From Engraulis encrasicolus (taxonomy: Eukaryota > Chordata > Actinopteri > Clupeiformes > Engraulidae), in the NCBI RefSeq assembly GCF_034702125.1, contig NC_085869.1, positions 19,433,677 through 19,497,676 on the forward strand: DNA of 64,000 nt, in the 5' to 3' direction. The notes below the pieces were generated by a model that was not told the DNA's origin, searched no databases, and saw only the letters and a program-made list of their open reading frames with translations. Both the position numbers and the translations under genes were made by a program. How positions within the stretch are numbered: position 1 is the stretch's first letter; every line of letters begins with the position of its first letter. Of the stretch, positions 23,825 through 33,838 are shown one piece after another.

Positions 23825-24136
23825 TTAAAGGGGTATCCCACTATTTTGGGGCTTAATACAGTTAAAATCGTTGGCTGGGGTTTATAAAGGTGGTAAAGTG
23901 TCTTATTTTTCATGCTAAGCGTTGTCTTGCTTTGAGACAAGTTAAAAGACGGAATATGTCGCTAAGCTAGTGAAAGTCAATGGATACGTGTACGGATCCA
24001 TTGACTTTCTCTAGCTTAGCGACATATTCCCTTGTCTCAAAGCAAGACAACGCTTAACATGAAAAATAAGACACTTTACCACCTGGCCAACAATTTTAAC
24101 TGTATTAAGCCCCAAAATAGTGGCATACCCCTTTAA
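23825..24136. mobile_element. palindromic TTAA-flanked MITE
   Basis: 312 bp including TTAA at both ends. Arms AGGGGTATCCCACTATTTTG and its near-complement continue inwards for about 140 bp to a centre around 23983 (ATGGATACGTGTACGGATCCAT). Confidence 0.9.
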
Positions 24137-24418
24137 ACTAGGCAATGCAAACACTTGGAGAAAAAAATCCTATGTACTCATATTTTACCACTTCCTGAAA
24201 GTATGTGGACTGTTCCTTTAGTAAGTGACTGGCATCAGAAGAAGAGTGTGCTCTCCTTCAATTATTACATCATGAAACCTGGTGCACCTGAGATATGGAT
24301 TTATATCCTCTTATTTGCCAACACACTAGGTACATGAACTAGTTGGGTTTTGGAGGCTAACACTTTTAATAGGGCTGACTTTTTGTGTCATAACTTTTGA
24401 ACAGCTGCCCAAATTTGC

Positions 24419-24506
24419 TAACCTGGCTCTCACGCAGATGGATTGTCATCCACGAAGTGTAACGAAGATGCACGAAGCACTAGGGGTCTGGCGAGAGCCA
24501 GGCTAC
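24419..24506. mobile_element. very short hAT-type MITE
   Basis: 88 bp with ends TAACCTGGCTCTCACGCAGA and (complement) GTAGCCTGGCTCTCGCCAGA. Perfect 8-bp duplication AAATTTGC at 24411-24418 and 24507-24514. Confidence 0.92.
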
Positions 24507-24513
24507 AAATTTG

Positions 24514-24597
24514 CAGGGCCGCTGACAGCTTTTATCGGGCCTAGGACAAAGTAATCTGGGCACCCTCTCTCCCTGGGCCCGGGGCAACCGACCCCCC
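24514..24597 (+). mobile_element. hAT-like MITE fragment (CAGGGCCGCTGACAGC family)
   Basis: Starts CAGGGCCGCTGACAGC and runs through a GGGCCC-rich body. It is cut off by the element at 24598. Relatives at 32021-32180 and about 61360-61498. Confidence 0.65.
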
Positions 24598-25203
24598 AGT
24601 CTATTTTTAACATCCTCCATAGAATGTGGGGATTCACTAATTGCGTGTTTTCACTCACACCTTATTTGACACTGGACACATTATGTCCTATTCTTGGGAA
24701 CCATCATGGCGTTAAATGCTAACAAGAAGACTACATGCTTCCGGGTGACTTGCGAATTGCGAATTAAATTTTGTGCGTCACAGGAATATGAGTAAGCCCA
24801 GGCCAATGAAACAGCTCACACTCATATGCAACAGAATACTATGTGAAGGAATATTGAACTATGATGGGAATCTGTTTGTGAAATGAAAATACGAGCATTA
24901 AGTGAGTATATGAACAATTTTAGTCCCTTTTTAAAATAAATATTGAGTTTGGCCGTCAACTTCGTTGTAGATTTTGATTTTGGCCCTCGGTCAATTTCAA
25001 TTTCAATTCACCCATTGAAATTCTAGAATGCAACAGAGTTCGCAAATCACCCAGAAACATGGGTTTTCTCCATGATGGTTCCCAAGGTCCAAACCTCTAT
25101 GGAAAAATGAATGTGGTTTCGCTGACCTGTCTCAAATAAGGCGTGAATGAAAACACACAAGTAGCAAACCCCCGCATTCTATGGGGGATGTTAAAAATAG
25201 ACT
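24598..25203. mobile_element. foldback MITE with AGTCTATTTTTAACATCC ends
   Basis: Roughly 100-bp imperfect inverted arms: AGTCTATTTTTAACATCC, CCATAGAATG and GTGTTTTCACTCAC at the left are all mirrored at the right. A second paired block is TGGGAACCATCATGG with CCATGATGGTTCCCA. Confidence 0.85.
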
Positions 25204-25462
25204 TAACTAGGGATGACGGATTTGATCGTTTGGTGTCAACCACCAAAATAAATACGATGTTGCTATCAACATGCTAAAGCGGGAAAACTGGTGAACTCCA
25301 CAAGCTAGATTTGTAGTGAATGTCACTGATCGTATCCATGGTAATCACAAAGTATACTCGTACGAGACGTTGGAAATATTTCTCTACAAGCCCTGATACA
25401 TGTTTTTCACTCCTGACAACACTCTTTCGATCAAAATAATTGCTATAATTGCTATAATTGCA

Positions 25463-25792
25463 TTAAAGGGACACTGTGCAGGAAATGGTTAAAAAGGGTA
25501 CTGCAACTATGCTGCTCATTGAAACTGGGCTGCCTATTGTAATAAACATACATTTTCTAGTATGGTCCAAGTACAGTCATTTTTGCAGCTAAAAATGGCT
25601 ATTTTTGGAAATTCAAAATGGCGGACCATGGAGAAGATCCCCCTTTTCATGTATGAAAAGTGCAATTTTCTCAGTCATAATGAATACTTAGAATTTGATG
25701 GTGGTGGTAAGTATTCATGAAAAGGGTAACATTAGTGAATGGGCAGCATTGTGAAAATAAACAACTAAAAATCTCACACAGTGTCCCTTTAA
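25463..25792 (+). mobile_element. TTAA-flanked MITE (GGGACACTGTG family), complete
   Basis: 330 bp including perfect TTAA ends with AGGGACACTGTG and CACAGTGTCCCT inverted termini. Best-preserved copy of five in the window. Confidence 0.92.
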
Positions 25793-25980
25793 GTCCAATT
25801 GCCACTGTTTAACATAATTTCAAAACTTACTCTCGAACTGAAGTTTGCTAGATGGCTAATTCTTGCGGCAGGAACTCATTTAGCTCACGCAAGATGACCA
25901 ATGTAGTCCTTAAATTTCCCTGGTTAGCCGAGGGATAGCAACATTTGTTTCTTATTGTCATGTGTTGTCTAATAAGCACA

Positions 25981-27169
25981 TTAACCTCCTGACTACCAGC
26001 AGTTCATTTTTATTCTCTCTAGAGGACCTTTGTAAACGGCAACATCTCCCACCCCATACACACTACTGAGCTAACTCAAAATGGTCTTTATATTAAAGAG
26101 GACATTCAGGACTTTCAAATGATACCACGTTTGTAGGGGTGGGGCTTCGGGTACTTTCTGTTTCTTTGCAAGGAAAATGGTGTCCATTAAAAATAGTCCG
26201 CTTTTGGTTAAAGGAAAAGTAAATGCTTAATACTTTCAAGTGGGCAATTATTGTCTTAAAATATCATCTTTATATGTTAGTTAAATCTCTTAAGAGCACG
26301 ATAAAACAATTTTTAGATAAATGTAACATTATTTAATTCCCATATTTAGGTGTTAAAGAAATGTCCTCCAAAATGGACATTGGTAGTGAAATCTTCAATT
26401 TTGTTAGTATTTTTCAAATCAGTAAGTCAGTATCAGTATCAGAAGGAGAGAGACTATTAGAGCAAATTATTGATAAATAATCCCAGATGTGATGTTTGAG
26501 GAAGATGCTGAAGATTCAGAGACCTCTTAGGATTCATTTCAAGCAGGAAAAGTAGAATCAGAACAAGCAGAACGTTCCCTATTGATGCATTTGTCACCCC
26601 ATGTGGAGCATGACTCTGATGTGTGTCTGAACTTTGCAGGACAATATTTCAACCAAAAATGAAAGGAAGACTAAATTAATCCTATAGACATGAACACATG
26701 TTGGTTCCAGAGATAATAACCCATATTTCACACATCAGAACTATAAAATTAGTCAGCTCTGGTGAAAGTTCTCAGTTGAGGGACGACATGTCATTCAAGC
26801 GTCAACAGAAGGTCCTGCTTAAAACAAAATTGCTTTGACTTGAGATGACCTGCGTGAATGATAATGGTCACAGACACATCCAGTTTCCACCTCAAACCAA
26901 TAAAACACTCATTGTAAATTCATGAATGCTCAAATTTACTAATTATTAAACTGATTGTTATGATTTTTCATCCAGATTGATTGATAGCAATTAAGGTACA
27001 TACACGGCCTTCCAATGTCCACTGTAATGGACACATTAAATCTTTAAAATAAAAAATAAAAACTCCATCATTCTTTATCAATCTCATTTTTTGCCTTCAA
27101 ACAATTGGGGGAGTAAAAAAACCCAAAGATTTTTAAACTTTTTTTCCCCTGGTAGTCAGGAGGTTTTAA
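25981..27169. mobile_element. piggyBac-like defective DNA transposon
   Basis: TTAA at 25981-25984 and 27166-27169 enclose termini CCTCCTGACTACCAG and CTGGTAGTCAGGAGG. TTAA target and CC-starting ends are piggyBac traits. The 1.2-kb interior has a short acidic-coding patch (about 26490-26530) but no open transposase, so it is an internally deleted or decayed copy. Confidence 0.72.
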
Positions 27170-27254
27170 TGCAGAAGAAATGCGGGGACATGTAAATGTT
27201 GGTGGGTAACGTTCCCCTGAGCGTGAACAACGTTAGTCTACAGGTCCTTGTCTT

Positions 27255-27345
27255 TCGTTTATTCTTTCCCAACACCACCAATTGACTTGCACTGGCTTTC
27301 CCCCCAATGTTTTCCCCTAAAAAGGGGAGTAACGCACATGTTACA
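27255..27345 (-). repeat. dispersed repeat shared with lnpk intron 7
   Basis: The minus strand matches 34943-35040 (ACGTGTTCCATGTGCGTTAA-like, then GGGGGAAAACAT and CCAATACAAGTCAATTGGTG-like). Class unknown. Confidence 0.65.
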
Positions 27346-27412
27346 CGTCACAGCGTTTATGTATGCTAATTGGAGCTGTCCCTGGTGCTGAACAGGTGCA
27401 TCGAGCTAGATA

Positions 27413-27670
27413 CAGTGTGTCACAGAAGTGAGTACATCCCTCACATTTCTGCAGATTTGTAAGTATATCTTTTAAGACAGCATGAAAGAAATTTCACTTT
27501 GACAGAAATTTGTTGCTCACTCAAAAAATGAATACAGCAATTAATGTTTAAACACGTACCCACAAAAGTGAGTACACACAAGGTTAAAATCCCCCTACTG
27601 TATAAACCAGTGCAAGCATTGTGCAAAATGATTATTAATTGTGAGTGATTGTTGCACACCCATAATCTCA
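27413..27670 (+). mobile_element. Tc1-like element remnant
   Basis: Starts after TA with CAGTGTGTCACAGAAGTGAG, close to the end sequence of a common vertebrate Tc1 family. AAAAGTGAGTACACACAAGG recurs internally at 27566. The right end is indistinct and no transposase is left. Confidence 0.6.
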
Positions 27671-28401
27671 TTGTGAGTGGATAGCCTCGTTACTCTGTTA
27701 ATTAGGCCTAGCTAACTGGTAGTAGGCCTAGGTCTACTTGTTGGAAATTTACTGACAACAGTTTTGAGCTGTTCATTTGTCATTTCATGAGATTGTTCAA
27801 AGTATTATTTACTGTTAAACTCATATTTGCTTTTACCTTCATATAATTGTGTATGTTACCCTACTACGTCAAGATAGCCTGAACGAAAGCGACTGTTGAA
27901 ATCTTGGGGTGGAGTACATAGGATGGCGTCGCCAGGTTACGTCAAGATGTCATGGGCGAAAAGCATTGGCGCTGGAGCTGTCCATGGTGCTGAATGTGCC
28001 CATAGCGCTAGGCCTAGTAGCTCGACTGATGCTGACGAGCCAAGTGACATTATCGTGCGAATACTGCGCGCCCATCCTATGGATGTAGCCTATGTCAGTG
28101 TGGGTATAGCCTCGCAATGCTGATATTAGGCTACCAATACTTATTATGGTAGGTTAAACCAGCGTTCGCCACTTACAGATTTGGCGATTGTATTCCATTG
28201 TCTCGCTCATCTGTTGGTCATGTCCTGGTGTTCAAAATATGTACGTTTACAGAGTAATTAATCTTTTATTTAACCTTAATGGTTATTGTATGTTGGGCTA
28301 TTAACGTCAGGATGACTGAGAAAACCTTGTAGGCCTACAACATGATCGAGATTAATCCAATGCAAATCCAATGTAATGCGGACTAATGCAAAATGCATGC
28401 A

Positions 28402-28822
28402 GTTGTCGTGCCAAAAAGTGAGTGCCTGCCAGAACACGAGTGCCCTCATTGAAACCAATGACATTTTTTGAGAGAAAATTATAAAATTTCTTGCAGAATG
28501 AATCACATAATTTATGAACTAAAAATATGCTTATGAAACATTACTCGTCCTGCACTTAATATGAGCTATTTGAATGAAACTGTAACATTTGTTATGACAA
28601 TTCTTCGATTCTTTCATGGAAATAATACTGAAATTGTAACCAGTTCTTTGTAATACTTCCAGAAGGAATGTAGATGCTTTATTGATAGGCTTTCCATCTT
28701 AAATTGTGTCAGATTTATCTGCAAAAATGGGTAAAAACTATCTGAAAAATTGGTCATCGGTTTCCATTGGTTTCAATGAGGGCACTCGTGTTCTGGCAGG
28801 CACTCGCTTTTCGGCACGACAC
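28402..28822. mobile_element. foldback MITE immediately upstream of lnpk
   Basis: Left arm GTTGTCGTGCC then GAGTGCCTGCCAGAACACGA and AGTGCCCTCATTGAAACCAA; all are mirrored at the right end. Arms are about 70 bp. It ends about 150 bp before the presumed promoter. Confidence 0.87.
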
Positions 28823-28970
28823 AGTCTTTTGGTCTGGAGCAGCGAGTTTGACTGCAACTAATTTTCGACCGCTTCGACTGCCTCGCAGTAAACCAAAAAT
28901 ATACAAATTGTTTTTCAGGTTTTCTTATTTAGACTACATTGTAGAGGCTGGCTTGTTTTGACATGTTTTC

Positions 28971-29097
28971 TCCCGCCATTTAAAGGGAATACCTTTGTCA
29001 CGTGACCAAACTGAGTTTGGAAGGAAAGGATGACATCACTTTCGAAGTTTTCATAGCAGGCTAATCGCACTAATGACAGCAGTCCCATGCAAGTAAG
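28971..29097 (+). promoter_or_regulatory. lnpk: probable lnpk promoter and untranslated exon 1
   Basis: Within 70 bp lie a YY1-type CCGCCATTT (from 28973), a palindromic E-box GTCACGTGAC (28997-29006) and a CRE-like TGACATCA (29031-29038). Such combinations mark housekeeping promoters. A good donor, AAG followed by GTAAGG, sits at 29098. It could splice to the acceptor at 30244, giving a non-coding first exon ahead of the ATG at 30318. No TATA box is evident. The motifs are seen; the promoter role and TSS are inferred. Confidence 0.5.
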
Positions 29098-30244
29098 GTA
29101 AGGTCGTGGGGATTTACTCATCTACACGTGCTCATTTCATTTTCATTTTGTTTGACGGGTTGCTAACAACAAACAATGCATTATTTTACCTCTCCTCACA
29201 AGTGGTCTCCGTGTGCACAAGTGTAGCCGTAACGTTAGCTTGGCAGTTGCCAGCAAATCGGAATGGGTACCCTTAGCACTCTGTTGCTAGTTTTAGCGTG
29301 ATCAAACAAGCTTGGAAGATCATTACAATGGGTAGGTAAACAGTTTGGACTTCAAAACAACATTCACCGCCTGGAATGAGTCCAGGTAACTCGCGAATCT
29401 ATTCAATTCAGCGGGCTGTTCTGGAAGTTTCCTAATAGGTTAGCAACAGTACTTTTCTCTTTAGCCATTTCACTTTGCCTGCTAAACGCACCAGCTAGCA
29501 AAACCAACCACAGAGATGCACGGTACTCAGTTACTGGTTGTGGACATGTTCAGTGTGGTGAGTTGCAATAAAGTAATGAGCAGGGTAGGGTTTTCGGAAG
29601 CAATTTATTTTTTGACGACCAAAGTAAAACGGAACAGTGACCGTCGCCCAAAGGTTAGCAGTCGACTGCTCTTCTGGGCTTAGAAGTTGTCTGAAAGACA
29701 AAATAAAGGAACTGCGAAACTTTATTTACAAAGGACTGACTTTTGTTGAATTAACTTTTCCCTGTGCCGACATGGCTGCATATTGCATTTGAGTTTCGTG
29801 TGCCTCGTGCAGTTATGGAACAACATTGTTGTGACTGTGACACATTGTTCAGACATACTCTGCGACAGTGGGTGTGTGATGCTAATCAAGGCTTAGTCCA
29901 AAATAGCCCAGTGTCTTGTTACCGCCTCTCTCTCTCTCTGAAGTAGGTTATAATGCTACTAGTCTTCGGAGGTATTATCGTACTCCCTCGTTCTAATCTT
30001 TCTGTTCTGGAAATGCGATACCGACGAGGTTGAACTGTTCCACAACTTGTGCAATTATCAATCATTTACCGAAGACATGCCTGTAGCGTACGTTATGTCA
30101 TGCATGATGACCACCGTAAGTACAACCAGCAAACCCATGTTCTGTCTTTTGTGCCTCATGCAAGAGTTTTCCATGTGACAGTGTGTAGTTCTAGTGCTCT
30201 AGCAGTACCACTTTGGGGTTTAGTAAAGTGTCTCTCTTCAACAG
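29098..30244 (+). other. lnpk: probable lnpk intron 1
   Basis: Non-repetitive DNA between the inferred first-exon donor and the acceptor before the start-codon exon. Nothing else recognisable was seen here. Confidence 0.4.
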
Positions 30245-30317
30245 GTGTAGAGGTTTTCCATTCTGGGACTGCTGAGGTATAAACCCAGACTTAAACCGTG
30301 GATGTGTCTGAGACAAG

Positions 30318-30344
30318 ATGGGAGCTGTAGTGTCCCGGTGGAGG
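30318..30344 (+). CDS. lnpk: lnpk coding exon 1 (start codon)
   Basis: Encodes MGAVVSRWR. The start is chosen because the nine residues match the conserved lunapark N-terminus and include Gly2 for myristoylation. The donor GTATGT follows at 30345. An AG acceptor at 30243-30244 after a pyrimidine-rich run suggests that the whole exon starts at 30245 and includes about 73 nt of 5' UTR. Confidence 0.9.
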
Positions 30345-33300
30345 GTATGTGTGGAATGTGGTTTATTTTAACCTCCCTGCATGATACACTAACCATTTCT
30401 TTGACATTCTCTTGACACGTCGGGTTACATAACGTCCACGTCTGCACCACTGTGGACACAGGCGTCCATGCAAAACTGTGTTTGTCAAACGTGTGTGTTC
30501 TGTGGTTCTGGGGGGGGGGTGGGGATTCTGGGGAAGTGAAAGCCTTCAAGTTGTGTAAACTTGTGCTGTGCATGCAGCTTGATTACCCGCAGATAAGCCA
30601 TTCAAATGTTCTAAAGAACACGCTGATCTCATGTGTCATATTGTCTTTATTGCATGTGAAAGCTAACACTGTAACAATTCAAACAGTGTCCTCTTACTTG
30701 CAAATGACCAAAACCTATTTTGATTCCTAACAGGCTAAGCCCACAACTGTTGAAGTTTTAGAAGGCATAGATAAGGTAAGAAACTGTCTTCTACCACCAG
30801 CTGTCAGTGGGCAGGTCCTACTAAGTAATTAGTCCTTTCTCCCATCACATTTAGCCTTCCCCTTGAATGTCTTATGCAATCGGGCAATTAACCCCCAGAA
30901 TGACTGTGTGAATCAAGTATGTATTTTGAGATCCACCAGACTCCTTTTAACTGTACACAGTCATTCACTCGGGTTGTGCTCCCCACAGTGGGGGGAAGTG
31001 ATCCGTCCTGAGAATTAACTGTAGAGTGACAGTCACACATGTTGCCTTGTCATGCCAGCTCAGCAATGTCTTGCAGATTTAATAAACATAATAAACATAG
31101 ATTATTATGGTGGCAATGCTGTCGGAGACCAACACGACTTGTTTAAAGCTTTCGGGTGCGTTTCTGCCCAAGCTCGGCTGTTTTGGGATGAAAGAAACCT
31201 CTGTGTGTGAAGTGTCCTGAAGGAGGTGAAGTCATATGATCCCAAACCCCTTATGACATTTAACCCGGTTACTTACTGCAGCAAGACCCCTGGAGTGGAA
31301 ATAGATTTGACCTGTGCAGAACTCATGTAGGTTTAAAGGTGGTGTCTGTTTATAAGAATAGCCTTGTATATATTGTATATAATACCCCTAGGCTAATAAC
31401 ATTCGTTAAGATAATGGGCTTCGTATGTCCTTTATTCTTAAAAATGTTCTTTTGATCAACTTTTTCATGGATTTCAAAAGTCTCTACTCCAATACTCTGG
31501 TCACGGCCACACAGCATGCCGGACATAAGTTAACATTTAAATACTGAGATCACGTACGACAATGACACAACTCTGATATTTGCGTAACATAACATCATTT
31601 ACTACTCAGTGGCGGAAAAAATGCACACAGTCCTCCAGGGCAAGACACTTGTAGGGCCCCCTATACAGCTTTCCAAGCTCACAATAGGGCACCCACCACC
31701 AACACGGGAGGGCCCAGGGGCAAGTACCCTGCTTGCCCTCCCTATAACTCCGCTCCTGTTATACTACTACCAAATTGAATTCATTTTTTGAAAGGAACAC
31801 AATGCTTATCTTTTGAATTGAGTGTGCAGTGTCACTTTTTTGTGGCACAATCAAACATGCATGTACAATGCCTTTCAGTCAAACTGTAACACAGTTCATC
31901 TTTGTGTGCCCTCTTCTTAGCATAGCTTAGTATGGGGATGTTTACCTTTGAGAGTTATCATCATCATATTTAGGACACGTTATTTACTCTACTACATGTT
32001 CACTTCATGTGAATGCTGAGCAGGGAGGCCAACAAGGATGGAGCAAAGGGGTCAGTTGTCGTGGGCCCAGGGAATAGCCCCCCCCAGAATTGGGTCCTTA
32101 TTATTACATTATATGGATTGGGTCGGGGGCCCTTTTAGTTGATTTAGTCCCGGGCCTGGCCAAAGCTGTCAGCGGCCCTGTTGCTGAAGTCTGACGTGTG
32201 TTTGTAGGACATCCAGGCCCTTGAGGAATACAGAGAGAAGAACCAGAGGCAGCTGAAAACATGGCTGAGCGGGCTACTCCTCTACTCCACCCTCCTCTAC
32301 CTCATCGCTGGCGTGGTGGTGTACGGCTGGTACCTCCCAGAGCAGACCATTGGCAAGCTGATATTGGCACTGCCATTCCTAGTCTTTCCAATATTGTAAG
32401 TGTTTTGTTTTGGGTGTTAATTTGTGATTTAAAGGAGAATTCCTGTACCTGATGCTGCATGATTTTTTTTTTCTCTCAGCCCTTGTTGAAATCCGGGCCA
32501 TTCCGGGCATGGTTTGTTTACATTAAAGGATAACTTCTGACAATTTTCGAAATGTAGTTGTAATGCTCACACTACCCTGGACTTGTCAGTAGTTGTTTTT
32601 TTTGTTTGTTTTTTTAAATGTTCAGCCTTTTCCGAGATCCTGGTCATTGTAATGGGGGCAGAGTATATTTACATAAAAAAAACAACTTAATTTATTCTCA
32701 ATAACATCAGAAAGGTTATGCAAAATCAGCAGACAACTCGCAAACAGAGATACCTTTTGGGATAATACTTGGAGGATGTTAAGAAGTTAAGAAGGTTTTT
32801 AATGTTAACAAAAGCCCCCATTACAATAGCTTAGATCTCGGAAAGGGCTGAGCCAGAAAATGCAGCATCACCAGGTACTGACAAGTCAAGGGTAGTGTGA
32901 GCAGTACAACAGCATATTGAAATTGGCAGAAGTTATCCTTTAAAACAAACAAACGCACACACACACACACACACACACAGACACACACAGACACACACAC
33001 AGACACTGAACAAATATGTGCCAGGGCTCAGGTGTCGGTGTTACTTAAAGGACTGCGGTTATAAAATTGAAGGGGCCACAGCTAAGACATCAGACCTTAC
33101 AACATGGCAGTAGCTTAAAGGGTAATATTTGAAAAATGATAAGACGTTTTAAAAACACCCCCATTAGAATGGGCAGGGTCTTGGAAAAGGCTGCACTATC
33201 AATTTATAAGGGTAGTGTGAGCAATACAACTGCATGTTGACGTTGGCAGAGATTCTCCTTTAAATTGACTTTCCTGAATTTGTGTTTGTAATCATTATAG

Positions 33301-33757
33301 ATCGTCTGCACGTGCATGAATTGACCATGAGGTGTAACTGTTTTCTCTGCAGAGTATGGTTCCTAAGGAAGCTCATCATTGCCTTGTTTAACAAAAGAAC
33401 GGAAAGAAATGGTAAGCCATATTTTAGCTTTAATGGTTTATTTTAAATATCTTTAACATCCTTCGTCACAAGTGATTTTTTTTTTCTATTAACAATTCAT
33501 AACACTCAAATCTCTGATTTTTTGTTTGTTTGTTTAATCCCCCTTTCCCCTCTAAGATGAAAAATTAGAGGACCTTAAATCAGAAAAAAGAAAAATAGTA
33601 AGTATAGCTTGCTCTCTGATTTCTTAAGATGTGTTTTTCTTCGTCTGTGTATGTGTGTCTGTGGCCTCTGCAAGTCATAACTTTCGAATCTCTGCCTTAC
33701 TTTGGCTTCACACTAGTTTCATTGACCCTTGTAGAGATCTGTCTGTCTCTGTCTCTG

Positions 33758-33838
<81 letters not shown>

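Noticed and set aside
26050..27100. Intact piggyBac transposase
   Set aside because: No open frame of useful length between the termini; only a short acidic patch.
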